A stretch of DNA of 64,000 bases from Arcticibacter tournemirensis (lineage in GTDB: Bacteria; Bacteroidota; Bacteroidia; Sphingobacteriales; Sphingobacteriaceae), in NCBI RefSeq assembly GCF_006716645.1, contig NZ_VFPL01000001.1, positions 5,022,001-5,086,000 of the forward strand, read 5' to 3'. This document shows positions 27,301 to 34,633 of this stretch, one piece after another. Within the stretch, counting starts at the first letter, position 1. Each line of letters opens with the position of its first letter. The notes below the pieces were generated by a model that saw nothing but the letters and a program-made list of their open reading frames with translations, was not told the origin of the DNA and searched no databases. The translations under genes were made by a program, and so were the position numbers.

Positions 27301-30075
27301 AACCGGGTGGAAGAACAGGGTGCACCGGGGAACCCCTGGCAGCTAAGCACCAGCGGGATCAGCGGCAGCGGCCATACGGTAAAGATTGAATACGGGACCA
27401 ATACAGCTTCCGGAGATCGGGCGGTACGGTTATACTACGCCAATGTAGTGACTACCGCAGGTGAAGGATACAAGCGGACATTGAGCAGCACGGGCAACTA
27501 TGAGGCCAGTCAGCTGTACCTGACCATCACCAAAGATGAGAACTGGACAAGCGGTAAAGCCGGTACAACGGAAGAGTATAAAGACAAACAGGGACAGGTA
27601 GTACTTAAACGAACCTGGAAGGATGAAAGCACCCCTTATTCCACCTACTACGTCTATGATGACTTTGGAGACCTGAGCTTCGTACTCCCTCCGGGATCAG
27701 AGCCCGACGGGGGCATGGACGACGCCCGCCTGAACAAATACGGCTATCAGTACCGTTACGACGGAAGAAGGCGTCTGATTGAAAAGAAGATCCCGGGAAA
27801 GGACGGCTGGGAAAGCATGGTGTACAATAAGATCGATCAGGTAGTTCTAACTCAGGATCCCCGGCAGGCACAGAGCGGCAAATGGAACTTTAGCAAATAC
27901 GACGGGCTGGGCCGGGTAGTGATGAGCGGGGAGTACCAGAACAGTACCGGCACGCGTACTTCACTTCAGACTACAGCCGATGCCCAGACCGACACCCTGT
28001 GGGAAAGGTATACAGGAGGCAGTACAGGAGAAGGCTATACCAACCGGACTTTCCCCACCAGCTACAGCAAACTGCTGAGTGTGAACTATTACGATGACTA
28101 TACCTTCCCGGGCAGCACTACATTCGGCGCCCTTCCGGTAGCCCGGAGCCGGATGATCAAAAGCCTGCTGACGGGAACAAAGACGAATGTTCTGGGCACA
28201 ACAACCATGCTCACCAGCCTGACCTTCTATGACGACGACGGCCGGGTGATGCAGGTCAAAAGCCAGAACTACCGGGGAGGAGTGGACAGTGTGCTGACCA
28301 CCTACACGTTTACCGACCAGCCGGAGACAGTTACCCGCTATCACACTAGTCCCTCAAACAGTGTAACGGTAAAGACCCGCTATCAGTACGATCACATGGG
28401 CAGAAAGACCCATACCTGGGAAAGCATCAATAATGCAGCCGAAGTGCTGCTGGCAAAAAACAACTATAATGAAGTCGGCCAACTGTGGAAGAAGGAACTG
28501 CATAACGGACTACAGACCACCACCTATACATATAACGAGCGGGGCTGGCTGAGCGGATCTAATTCGACAAAGTTCGACCTGCAGCTGAGGTATAACCAAA
28601 CAACAAAAGGCGCCCTCCCGCAGTACAACGGGAATATCTCCGAGCAGGAATACACGGGGGACTACAGCGGCCATCGCTGGTTCACTTATCAGTATGACGC
28701 GCTGAACCGCTTAGAGAAATCAGTATATAACAACAGTAACCTTCTTGGCGAGCAGCTGGCGTACGACAAGATGGGCAACATCACCAGCCTGACCCGATCA
28801 GGATACGGGCCACTGACATATACGTATGACGGCTATGGTCGTTTGGGCAGTGTATCAGGCTTTAAGGCAGGAAGCTATGTTTATGATGCCAACGGCAATG
28901 CTTACTCAGACGGTACCCGGGGTGTTACCATTACGTATAACGAGCTGAACCTTCCTTCGCTGGTAAGCGGAACGGGTACAGCCACCTATACGTATGATGC
29001 AGCAGGAAACAAACTGCGGTCTGTACAGGGAGGAACGACCAGGGACTATATCGCAGGGATCCAGTATACCAACGGCGAGATCGATTTCATTCAGACCGAA
29101 GAAGGCAGGGCAGTACGCAAAAGCGATGGCAGCTACGCCTACGAATACAACCTGAAGGACCATCTGGGCAACACCAGGGTGGTGATAGACGACAACGGCA
29201 ACAATACCCAGCGGGTGGTACAGGAAGACGAGTATTATGCCTTCGGACTGAATGTTGGAAAATATACACTTGGGAATAAAAATAATTATCTTTACAATGG
29301 AAAGGAGAAACAGGATGTCTTAACAGATGAGTATGATTATGGGGCAAGGTTCTATGACCCGGTGATTGGGAGATGGACGACGGTGGATCCGCTAGCGGAA
29401 AACCATCATGATTTTAATCCTTACAACTATACTTTAAGTAACCCATTAAGGTATACAGATCCCTTAGGATTAGACACTCTTGGAATTAATAGTACGACAC
29501 AAATTCACAGGGGAGATCAAGTTGAAATATCTAAAGGTCAATATGTTACAGCTTCTTCTGATGAGATAACCGTATCAGCCTCTGGTCCGAATCACTCAGT
29601 AGCTAAGCAAGATAATACAAAATTGACTTCAAATCGAATTACTCCATCTAATGGTGCTGATGGCCTGAGTCCAACTGTAGAGATGTTAGAAAAAATAAAT
29701 ACGCCACTTTCAATAATAAATGAGGTCGACCCCAATAAATTTAAATACTCAAATGCCCTTTCAAACGCTGTTAATGCATATAAGTTAGCTAATAGTCAAA
29801 GTGATTTGGACCTTCAGACAGCACTTTTAGAGTTAGCAATGGAAAGGATTATAAATTCAAATACTATTACTACCGGTATTCAATTGGGTGTTGCCTATAG
29901 GAATAGTGAAAGTGGAAGGATAATGATAGGAACTAATGCAGCACAGGAGCTAAAATTAAATGAACAACTTTATAATGCCACAGGAAACCGAATGTATCAA
30001 AGAAGAGCCGAATTTTACCAAAAAAAGATGTACGAAGAAGCAAGAAAAATACTGGAATCGCGTCAAAATAAATAA
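24355..30075 (+). CDS. Giant RHS protein: PPC - NHL - Ig - DUF6443 - YD/RHS core - variable tip
   Basis: A 1906-residue exported protein (signal peptide about 1-32). Order: three PPC-type domains (about 37-165, 176-305, 312-440), an NHL beta-propeller of about six blades (462-795; GNIYVVDEGSNTIRKI type), a short Ig-like He_PIG domain (to about 850), DUF6443 (about 865-1000), YD repeats (about 1060-1600), and the RHS core (about 1626-1706: [14 protein letters not shown].. [18 protein letters not shown]). The tip from about 1680 to 1906 is unlike anything I recognise and is much more A+T-rich (23 of 60 G+C in the line at 29641 against 35 of 60 at 28621). It is probably a surface or secreted polymorphic toxin. 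Confidence 0.85.
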   Translation: MNQPLRYKIQAARWMFLLLIPFLLMITSGVLAQDGTDMSQAINAGVFGDRTFHDSRDNTSDRWTTYYNTYDEYDNSEQRYGQPSPDVWYKLTVSGTTDLTVSLCGSLLDTYVHLVNENGSEIISNDDYCDGASWISYSIQEAGTYYVVVEGYNYLTGPYTLEITGSSSTITPPKGTVNAGTFGCGNNTFYDSRSNSDYNGVPYEDNYNADNNSEQRYGQPGPDVWYKLTVSGTTDLTVSLCESLMDTYVHLVDGSGSEIISNDEYCGGASYISYPGLTPGTYYVVVEGYGEQTDYYFLEITGNASGNLPEGATMYNAINAGTYSNSGNYTHTLSNADPCLGNEMGQPNNDIYYRFTLKGLATVTLSQCGSMFDTFLYLLDNSGKVIAQDNGSPGPECPGEHSWFQVDLSAGTYYVVSEGSGKATGDITTRITVNMTPQSPVIAYSFPSEVIIDRPISVNVTSSGPAAVFSRSVSTYAGTGFYGYTNSTALSSTFYTPQGVASDTSGNIYVVDEGSNTIRKIARTGIVSTLAGGGYSNNYAEGTGRAARFFQPSALVVDTIGNIIVADEGNHRIRKISPIGTTSLLAGSGEMGFADGIGSSARFKYPAGLALDTAGNLYVSDMENHRIRKITSAGEVTTFAGTGVQGSTDGAALSATFTYPAGLAFDRYGNLYVAEQRGNRIRKISHSGEVSTLAGSGTAGFANGTGKAASFNKPNAILCDNTGMLYVCDELNNMVRRISPSGVVTTFAGTTIAGIVNGTGNEVRMNAPFGICQDNQGNIYVGNRTGSVVRKIEVNPAFTISPALPEGLSLDPETGTIGGTPIATCQATTYTITARNSSGGTGSTTITFAVLNGGPKPSQDQNYILTMTPRKAFDGATDLTSKNAGEVQSTILYFDGLGRPLQTVQYVGSPGRDKDIVIPNEYDAFGREAKKYLGYADVSNTGSYKPNALTSLPSYFSAPGAGSGVSAVPSPFSETRFEPSPLNRVEEQGAPGNPWQLSTSGISGSGHTVKIEYGTNTASGDRAVRLYYANVVTTAGEGYKRTLSSTGNYEASQLYLTITKDENWTSGKAGTTEEYKDKQGQVVLKRTWKDESTPYSTYYVYDDFGDLSFVLPPGSEPDGGMDDARLNKYGYQYRYDGRRRLIEKKIPGKDGWESMVYNKIDQVVLTQDPRQAQSGKWNFSKYDGLGRVVMSGEYQNSTGTRTSLQTTADAQTDTLWERYTGGSTGEGYTNRTFPTSYSKLLSVNYYDDYTFPGSTTFGALPVARSRMIKSLLTGTKTNVLGTTTMLTSLTFYDDDGRVMQVKSQNYRGGVDSVLTTYTFTDQPETVTRYHTSPSNSVTVKTRYQYDHMGRKTHTWESINNAAEVLLAKNNYNEVGQLWKKELHNGLQTTTYTYNERGWLSGSNSTKFDLQLRYNQTTKGALPQYNGNISEQEYTGDYSGHRWFTYQYDALNRLEKSVYNNSNLLGEQLAYDKMGNITSLTRSGYGPLTYTYDGYGRLGSVSGFKAGSYVYDANGNAYSDGTRGVTITYNELNLPSLVSGTGTATYTYDAAGNKLRSVQGGTTRDYIAGIQYTNGEIDFIQTEEGRAVRKSDGSYAYEYNLKDHLGNTRVVIDDNGNNTQRVVQEDEYYAFGLNVGKYTLGNKNNYLYNGKEKQDVLTDEYDYGARFYDPVIGRWTTVDPLAENHHDFNPYNYTLSNPLRYTDPLGLDTLGINSTTQIHRGDQVEISKGQYVTASSDEITVSASGPNHSVAKQDNTKLTSNRITPSNGADGLSPTVEMLEKINTPLSIINEVDPNKFKYSNALSNAVNAYKLANSQSDLDLQTALLELAMERIINSNTITTGIQLGVAYRNSESGRIMIGTNAAQELKLNEQLYNATGNRMYQRRAEFYQKKMYEEARKILESRQNK
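28327..29390 (+). repeat. RHS core segment duplicated at 30815-31875 (copy 1)
   Basis: Near-identical DNA, same frame, with one codon fewer in the second copy. Copy 1 is inside the giant RHS gene; the similarity stops just after the codons for TTVDP in both copies, where the variable tips begin. Confidence 0.9.
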
Positions 30076-30451
30076 GTTTTTTATAATAATAGGTATATTA
30101 ATTTATTGTTCCTGTTCCAGCAATAATAAAAAAGGCCTTCATAGAGGTAGTAAAAGTAATACAATTGACGGAAAGGAAGTAATAAGTGACGAACAGTATG
30201 CGATAGAAAAAGATAAACTATTAACAAGAAAAATGTATTTAGACAGTATAATCCACGTACAGCCATCTGGAAGGGCCTATCATGAAAGGGGAGAGGTGAA
30301 TTTACTCTTATTAGGACTGGATTCTTCGATTCTCGATTTTAAGCGATCGATCCGATTTAACTATAAAGTAAGTAGGTCAAATAAGATTATATCAGATATT
30401 TTTCAACTTAAGGGGATGCCAGATTCTTCGATGTTTTATAAGCTTAAATAA
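29960..30451 (+). CDS. Small lipoprotein behind the RHS tip (candidate immunity or accessory)
   Basis: The frame has ATG at 29960 (163 residues) or 29975, both inside the end of the RHS gene (116-base overlap). The lipoprotein-like signal (FFIIIGILIYCSCSS, Cys at about 50-52) lies unusually far from these starts, and no ATG, GTG or TTG lies nearer, so the true start is unclear. After it comes one TPR-like repeat: AYHERGEVNLLLLGLDSSILDFKRSI (about 105-135). Position right behind a variable RHS tip is that of an immunity protein. It abuts the next gene (stop 30449-30451, ATG 30452). Confidence 0.5.
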   Translation: MNNFIMPQETECIKEEPNFTKKRCTKKQEKYWNRVKINKFFIIIGILIYCSCSSNNKKGLHRGSKSNTIDGKEVISDEQYAIEKDKLLTRKMYLDSIIHVQPSGRAYHERGEVNLLLLGLDSSILDFKRSIRFNYKVSRSNKIISDIFQLKGMPDSSMFYKLK

Positions 30452-30808
30452 ATGCAAATTCTGCTGTTCCATTTAGCTGTTTTATATAGTGCATTTCGCA
30501 AGTCGAATTTAACTAAAATGGAATATAACAGTTGGAGTAGATTTGCCGAAGCAATTTTTGAAGCGGCATTGGGGAATTCTCTCTATATCAGGCATTTGTT
30601 GCTATTGACAGGGAATAAAGACTATAATCAGTATTTTAAATGGTCTTTAATTGTGTTATTGATTCTGTTTTCTGTTATATGTTATTCTTCTTCAGGAAAA
30701 ATCAAGCAATTAGTAGTGAAAGTCCAGAAAGATAAGGATGTCTTATTAAAGAAATGGGCTATCTACTTTTACTATATCCTTTCTGTTCTCTTGATTTTTA
30801 TACTATGA
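30452..30808 (+). CDS. Small membrane protein in the RHS locus
   Basis: A 118-residue protein with two clear membrane segments (about 62-80, WSLIVLLILFSVICYSS; and 98-118, WAIYFYYILSVLLIFIL at the C-terminal end) and a weaker hydrophobic N-terminus (MQILLFHLAVLYSAF). It is A+T-rich like the RHS tip and its neighbour, and directly follows the lipoprotein without a gap. I do not recognise it. It could be part of the immunity or accessory set of the first tip. Its last codon abuts the duplicated RHS core segment, so it marks the junction of the orphan cassette. Confidence 0.5.
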   Translation: MQILLFHLAVLYSAFRKSNLTKMEYNSWSRFAEAIFEAALGNSLYIRHLLLLTGNKDYNQYFKWSLIVLLILFSVICYSSSGKIKQLVVKVQKDKDVLLKKWAIYFYYILSVLLIFIL

Positions 30809-32530
30809 GCCGTAACAGTCACACGCTACCACAGCAGTCCCTCAAACAGTGTAACGGTAAAGACCCGCTATCAGTACGATCACATGGGCAGAAAGACCCA
30901 TACCTGGGAAAGCATCAATAATGCAACCGAAGTCCTTCTGGCAAAGAATACTTATAACGAAGTCGGCCAGTTGTGGAAGAAGGAGTTGCATAACGGACTC
31001 CAGACCACCACCTACACATATAATGAGCGGGGCTGGCTGAGCGGATCCAGTTCTCCGAAGTTCGACCTGAAGCTGAGGTATAACCAAACAACCAAAGGCG
31101 CCCTCCCGCAGTACAACGGAAATATCTCCGAACAGGAATACACGGGGGACTACAGCGGCAACCGCTGGTTCACCTACCAGTATGACGCCCTGAACCGCCT
31201 GACCACATCAGCATATAACAACAGCAACCTTCTTGGCGAGCAGCTGGCATATGACAAGATGGGGAACATCACCAGTCTGACGCGAGGAAACTACGGAACG
31301 CTGGGATATGTTTACGACGGAAACCGTTTAAGCAGTGTATCAGGCTTTAAGGCCGGAAGCTATGGTTACGATGCCAACGGCAATGCCACCACAGACGGCA
31401 CCAGGGGTGTTACCATTACGTATAACGAGCTGAACCTTCCTTTACAGGTAAGCGGAACGGGTACAGCCGCCTATACCTATGATGCCGCAGGAAACAAACT
31501 GCGGTCGGTACAGGGAGGGACTACCAGGGACTATATTGGTGGCATCCAGTATACCAACGGAGTGATCGACTTTATTCAGACCGAAGAAGGCAGGGCAGTG
31601 AGGAAAAGCGATGGCAGCTACGCCTACGAATACAACCTGAAGGACCATCTGGGCAACACCAGGGTGGTGATAGACGACAACGGCAACAATACCCAGCGGG
31701 TGGTACAGGAAGACGAGTATTATGCCTTCGGATTGAATGTTGGAAGATATACACTCGGGAATAAAAATAATTATCTTTATAACGGAAAGGAGAAACAGGA
31801 TGTCTTAACAGATGAATATGATTATGGGGCCAGGTTTTATGATCCGGTGATTGGGAGATTTACGACTGTCGATCCTAAGGCAGAGCTATACCGAATGGGA
31901 TCTACGTACTTGTATGGAGCTAATAATCCGATCCGGTTTATTGATATAAACGGTGAAGGCCCGGGTGATAGAATCAAGGCGGCAAGAAGCATGACCGGAA
32001 CGCCATATAAACAGGAAACCGGCTCGAACAGAACAGCAAATACACCCGAAGGAAGAAAGTATATGGACTGTTCGGAGTTTGTTTCAAGGGTCTTGGCAGC
32101 CGATCAGGTAACGGATGGAGTGAAAGGAATGAATACGAAAGATATTAAGGCTTTTGTAGGCAATAAAGACCAATTCGAACATTCTAATACCCCCGAAGTC
32201 GGTGACATTGCACTGTGGGACGGTCATGTAGGTATCGTAACTGCTGTAGACAAAGGGGGTAAGATCAAACTGATACATGCCCGGGGTGCAGGAAAAGACG
32301 CAAAGGAGAACCCTTATGCCATACTCCCAAGCCAGTATCGCAACTCGGACTTTTTTGGCTATTACCGGCCAATAGAGGAAACACCCGATGGAAAACTGGA
32401 TGGAGCGAATATGTCTACAACTACTAAGCCTGCAAAGCCAGAGGAAGACAACAGGATATATAATGGGGGAACGCTTAAGGAGGCGCCTGTTACATCAACA
32501 AGAAGAACAGAAGAACAAGGACATAACTAA
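30809..32530 (+). pseudogene. Orphan RHS cassette: core copy with an NlpC/P60 tip
   Basis: An open frame from 30809 continues the RHS core in-frame (from 30812: [14 protein letters not shown]..), but upstream it is closed by TGA at 30806-30808. The first ATG is 30884 (548 residues) and there is no signal peptide. The part to about 31875 duplicates the giant gene (28327-29390). Its own tip begins [28 protein letters not shown] and is an NlpC/P60-type peptidase: [12 protein letters not shown] (Cys about 396), DGHVGIV (His about 448), LIHARG (His about 465). Such displaced tips are known for RHS and CDI loci and can recombine into the intact gene. I call it a silent cassette; low expression from 30884 is not excluded. 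Confidence 0.75.
30815..31875 (+). repeat. RHS core segment duplicated from 28327-29390 (copy 2)
   Basis: Offset 2488 bases at the start and 2485 at the end, so one codon was lost or gained inside. Agreement is closest near the ends (for example the last 100 bases before TTVDP), which would favour homologous exchange. Confidence 0.9.
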
Positions 32531-32533
32531 ACA

Positions 32534-33205
32534 ATGAGAAAGCTGAACATTAAATCGATTTGCTATTGCTTTTGCGCTATCATCTTTATCACCGCAGGCT
32601 GCTCTAACGGAAGTGCATCATCTGGCGGGCCAGAAAAAGATTCTGTTGTCACGATAGATAGTCAGGCAGTTTCTCAGGAAACGGCAGTAACTTTAAAGGA
32701 TAGTCTGAAAAACCTGGCTAAAAAAGACTTCGAACTGGTCGAGCTGTCTACAAAAGGAGATACCCTCAATATCGTTTCTACTAGTGCTTTTCTGTATTAT
32801 CCCCTGGGTAAGTTTCGAAGCATTGACGACTTTTCCAAAACATTTAAAAATCTAAATGTGACAACAGAACATGATGTTACTGATTCATCGATAGTGCTTA
32901 ACCGGGCAAGCGGTGATGGCTGTTTTATTAAGCTGTTCAAGGATAGCGAAAAAAATGCCCTTGAGATCGTTTCCGGAAGGATCATTAATGACCAGGTAAA
33001 ATTGGTAAACGGGATCGGGACTGGAATGAATAAGGTCGATTTCCTTAAGATCTTTTTTAAAGACGTTCCACCCAATGAGATCGAAAAAGTCAAGGTGATA
33101 AAGCTCATATCAGGCTTAGAAGGAATATCCCATGTCTACGTTTTTAGCCCGGACAGGTTGATTCTCTTGTACTTTGATACAGACTATTCGTTTAATAAAG
33201 ACTAA
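32534..33205 (+). CDS. Lipoprotein behind the NlpC/P60 tip (candidate immunity protein)
   Basis: A 223-residue lipoprotein: signal with lipobox FITAGCSN (Cys at about 23), then a polar linker and a compact domain (LVELSTKGDTLNIVSTSAFLYYPLGKFRS.. to ..ISHVYVFSPDRLILLYFDTDY). It starts 3 bases behind the cassette's stop. A tip that cuts peptidoglycan in the periplasm would be neutralised by a periplasmic, lipid-anchored protein, so location and export signal both fit an immunity role. No family is recognised, and direct inhibition is inference. A weak hairpin follows. Confidence 0.6.
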   Translation: MRKLNIKSICYCFCAIIFITAGCSNGSASSGGPEKDSVVTIDSQAVSQETAVTLKDSLKNLAKKDFELVELSTKGDTLNIVSTSAFLYYPLGKFRSIDDFSKTFKNLNVTTEHDVTDSSIVLNRASGDGCFIKLFKDSEKNALEIVSGRIINDQVKLVNGIGTGMNKVDFLKIFFKDVPPNEIEKVKVIKLISGLEGISHVYVFSPDRLILLYFDTDYSFNKD

Positions 33206-33214
33206 GTTATCCAT

Positions 33215-33242
33215 TAAGCCCCGGGGGTCTACCTCGGGCTTT
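33215..33242 (+). terminator. Possible terminator hairpin after the lipoprotein gene
   Basis: AAGCCC pairs with GGGCTT, with an inner GGGG/CCTC part separated by one bulge. The T-run after it is short (TTAAAC), so termination would be weak. Confidence 0.4.
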
Positions 33243-33592
33243 AAACAGCTAAAAACCCGATGATGAACCTATCCCTGCTGTTATTCCTTTCCCTGGCTTC
33301 ACAGCCGGGGAGCAAACGGTCAAAAGCGATAACGGCCATACGAAGAGGAATACCTACAAATGCCACCTGATGCGTAAAGATCCGGGGCAAAAGAACCCTT
33401 ACACACTGCCGACGGCGTAAGGCGAAGAAGCCAGCCGTAAAATTACGGCGCATGGTTTTATGACCCCATAATCAGGGCATTTTACTATCATAAAATTAAC
33501 TAACAGATACTCATTATTTTACTGGATATCTATATCAAAATCTCATTCGGGCCTTCCAATAACCTTACACTATAGGCCCTAGCGTTATTCCT
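33243..33592. other. Gene-free stretch with an unexplained G+C-rich element
   Basis: Between 33258 and 33465 the sequence is G+C-rich and quite unlike the A+T-rich flanks, with partly complementary pieces (GGCTTCACAGCC; GGCGTAAGGCGAAGAAGCC). Open frames exist on both strands but are short, lack start signals and read as arginine-rich noise. It may be a repeated element or an RNA; I cannot decide. After 33470 the sequence is A+T-rich with nothing recognisable. Confidence 0.4.
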
Positions 33593-34306
33593 TTAACGTG
33601 TTAATCTAATTTCTCTTTTCCATTTAAGGAACTCTCTTCTATAATGAAGTCCGATGGGAATTCGAAGCTTGGGGTCTTTTAAGATGACAAACTCACAACC
33701 TTCAACTGAAGTTATTTTATCTGCGTTTATAATGACAGACTTATTGATTCTTTTAAATTGCACAGGTAACTTCGTTTCAATGAACCTCAGAGACATCATG
33801 GTACAAAAACTCATGTCATTGTCAGTATAGAACGTCAGGTAATTTCTGGACGATTCAATGTATAAAATATTAGAAATGTCGATTCTTGTTTCAATCTTCC
33901 CTCCTACTCCTTTCGCGTTAGTTCGTATAAAGACTGCGGTATCGTCAATCAGACCGTAATGATACAAGATACTGTTGCTTTCAAGATCTTGATAGGGAAA
34001 CGTTGACATATATCTGTGTTTAGGCAAGGGGGTATGCAAAAAAAAGTCGTTTTGAATCTCGCTTGCAGTGGTAACCTTCTTTGAGGAATATACAACCAGG
34101 GATAAGCGCTGGAGTAAGGTTACTTCTGTTGGATTTCTAAATGCAATTTCTTCGTCTACGATAACAACCTCAGGTTTATTGCTTAGTATTTCCAGAAATG
34201 CAGTTCTGAAGTTAATAGAAGATCCAACACATCTATATGAAACGAAGGTAAGATCGTTAACAGAATTGATAAGAGAGCTATCTCCATAGATATATAGGCT
34301 AATCAT
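33593..34306 (-). CDS. LytTR-family DNA-binding regulator
   Basis: A 237-residue regulator. The C-terminal LytTR domain (about 140-232) is clear: IDISNILYIESSRNYLTFYTDND, LRFIETKLPVQFKRINKSVIINADKITSVEGCEFVILKDPKLRIPIGLHYRREFLKW. The N-terminal 100 residues look like a decayed response-regulator receiver: the segment PEVVIVDEE holds an Asp at the usual phosphorylation place, but the N-terminal acidic pair is replaced (YIYGDSSL). No partner histidine kinase is adjacent. It lies between the RHS locus and the polyphosphate cluster and could regulate either. Confidence 0.82.
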   Translation of the reverse strand: MISLYIYGDSSLINSVNDLTFVSYRCVGSSINFRTAFLEILSNKPEVVIVDEEIAFRNPTEVTLLQRLSLVVYSSKKVTTASEIQNDFFLHTPLPKHRYMSTFPYQDLESNSILYHYGLIDDTAVFIRTNAKGVGGKIETRIDISNILYIESSRNYLTFYTDNDMSFCTMMSLRFIETKLPVQFKRINKSVIINADKITSVEGCEFVILKDPKLRIPIGLHYRREFLKWKREIRLTR

Positions 34307-34633
34307 ATGAAAGATTTAAGTTGTTGCTAAAAATAATATAAACTCTACCGGCCCCATCTTTATGGTTAGTTCAGAGAAGCTTCTAATGAGTCAAATCAAA
34401 GGAATGAAGCCAATATTTTTTGTTCAATGTTTTGCCGATTTGTCTCAAATTTACGGCAGGCAAGATGCAGACGCTCGTGTTATCGCACTGAGAAGATATA
34501 AACCATGAAACATATAAAGCGAAAAACTGTCTTTTAGACAAAATTTGGATGTTTGTCAGATAAGAATAACCCATTTATGAGATAGAATGAGAATTCATTC
34601 TTAAATTGCGTTTGAACTTCAATCCAGTCAGAA
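34307..34633. other. Gene-free A+T-rich spacer between divergent genes
   Basis: 327 bases between the LytTR gene (minus) and the HD gene (plus). A+T-rich with no TAnnTTTG box in a good position and no clear inverted repeat. It probably holds both promoters and possible LytTR targets, but I cannot point to them. Confidence 0.4.

Noticed and set aside
25990-29350. Long minus-strand open frames opposite the RHS genes
   Set aside because: Shadows of the G+C-rich plus-strand codons; no start signals or known sequence.
33241-33453. 70-residue minus-strand frame behind the RHS locus
   Set aside because: Arginine-rich reading without start context; kept only as an unexplained element in the findings.
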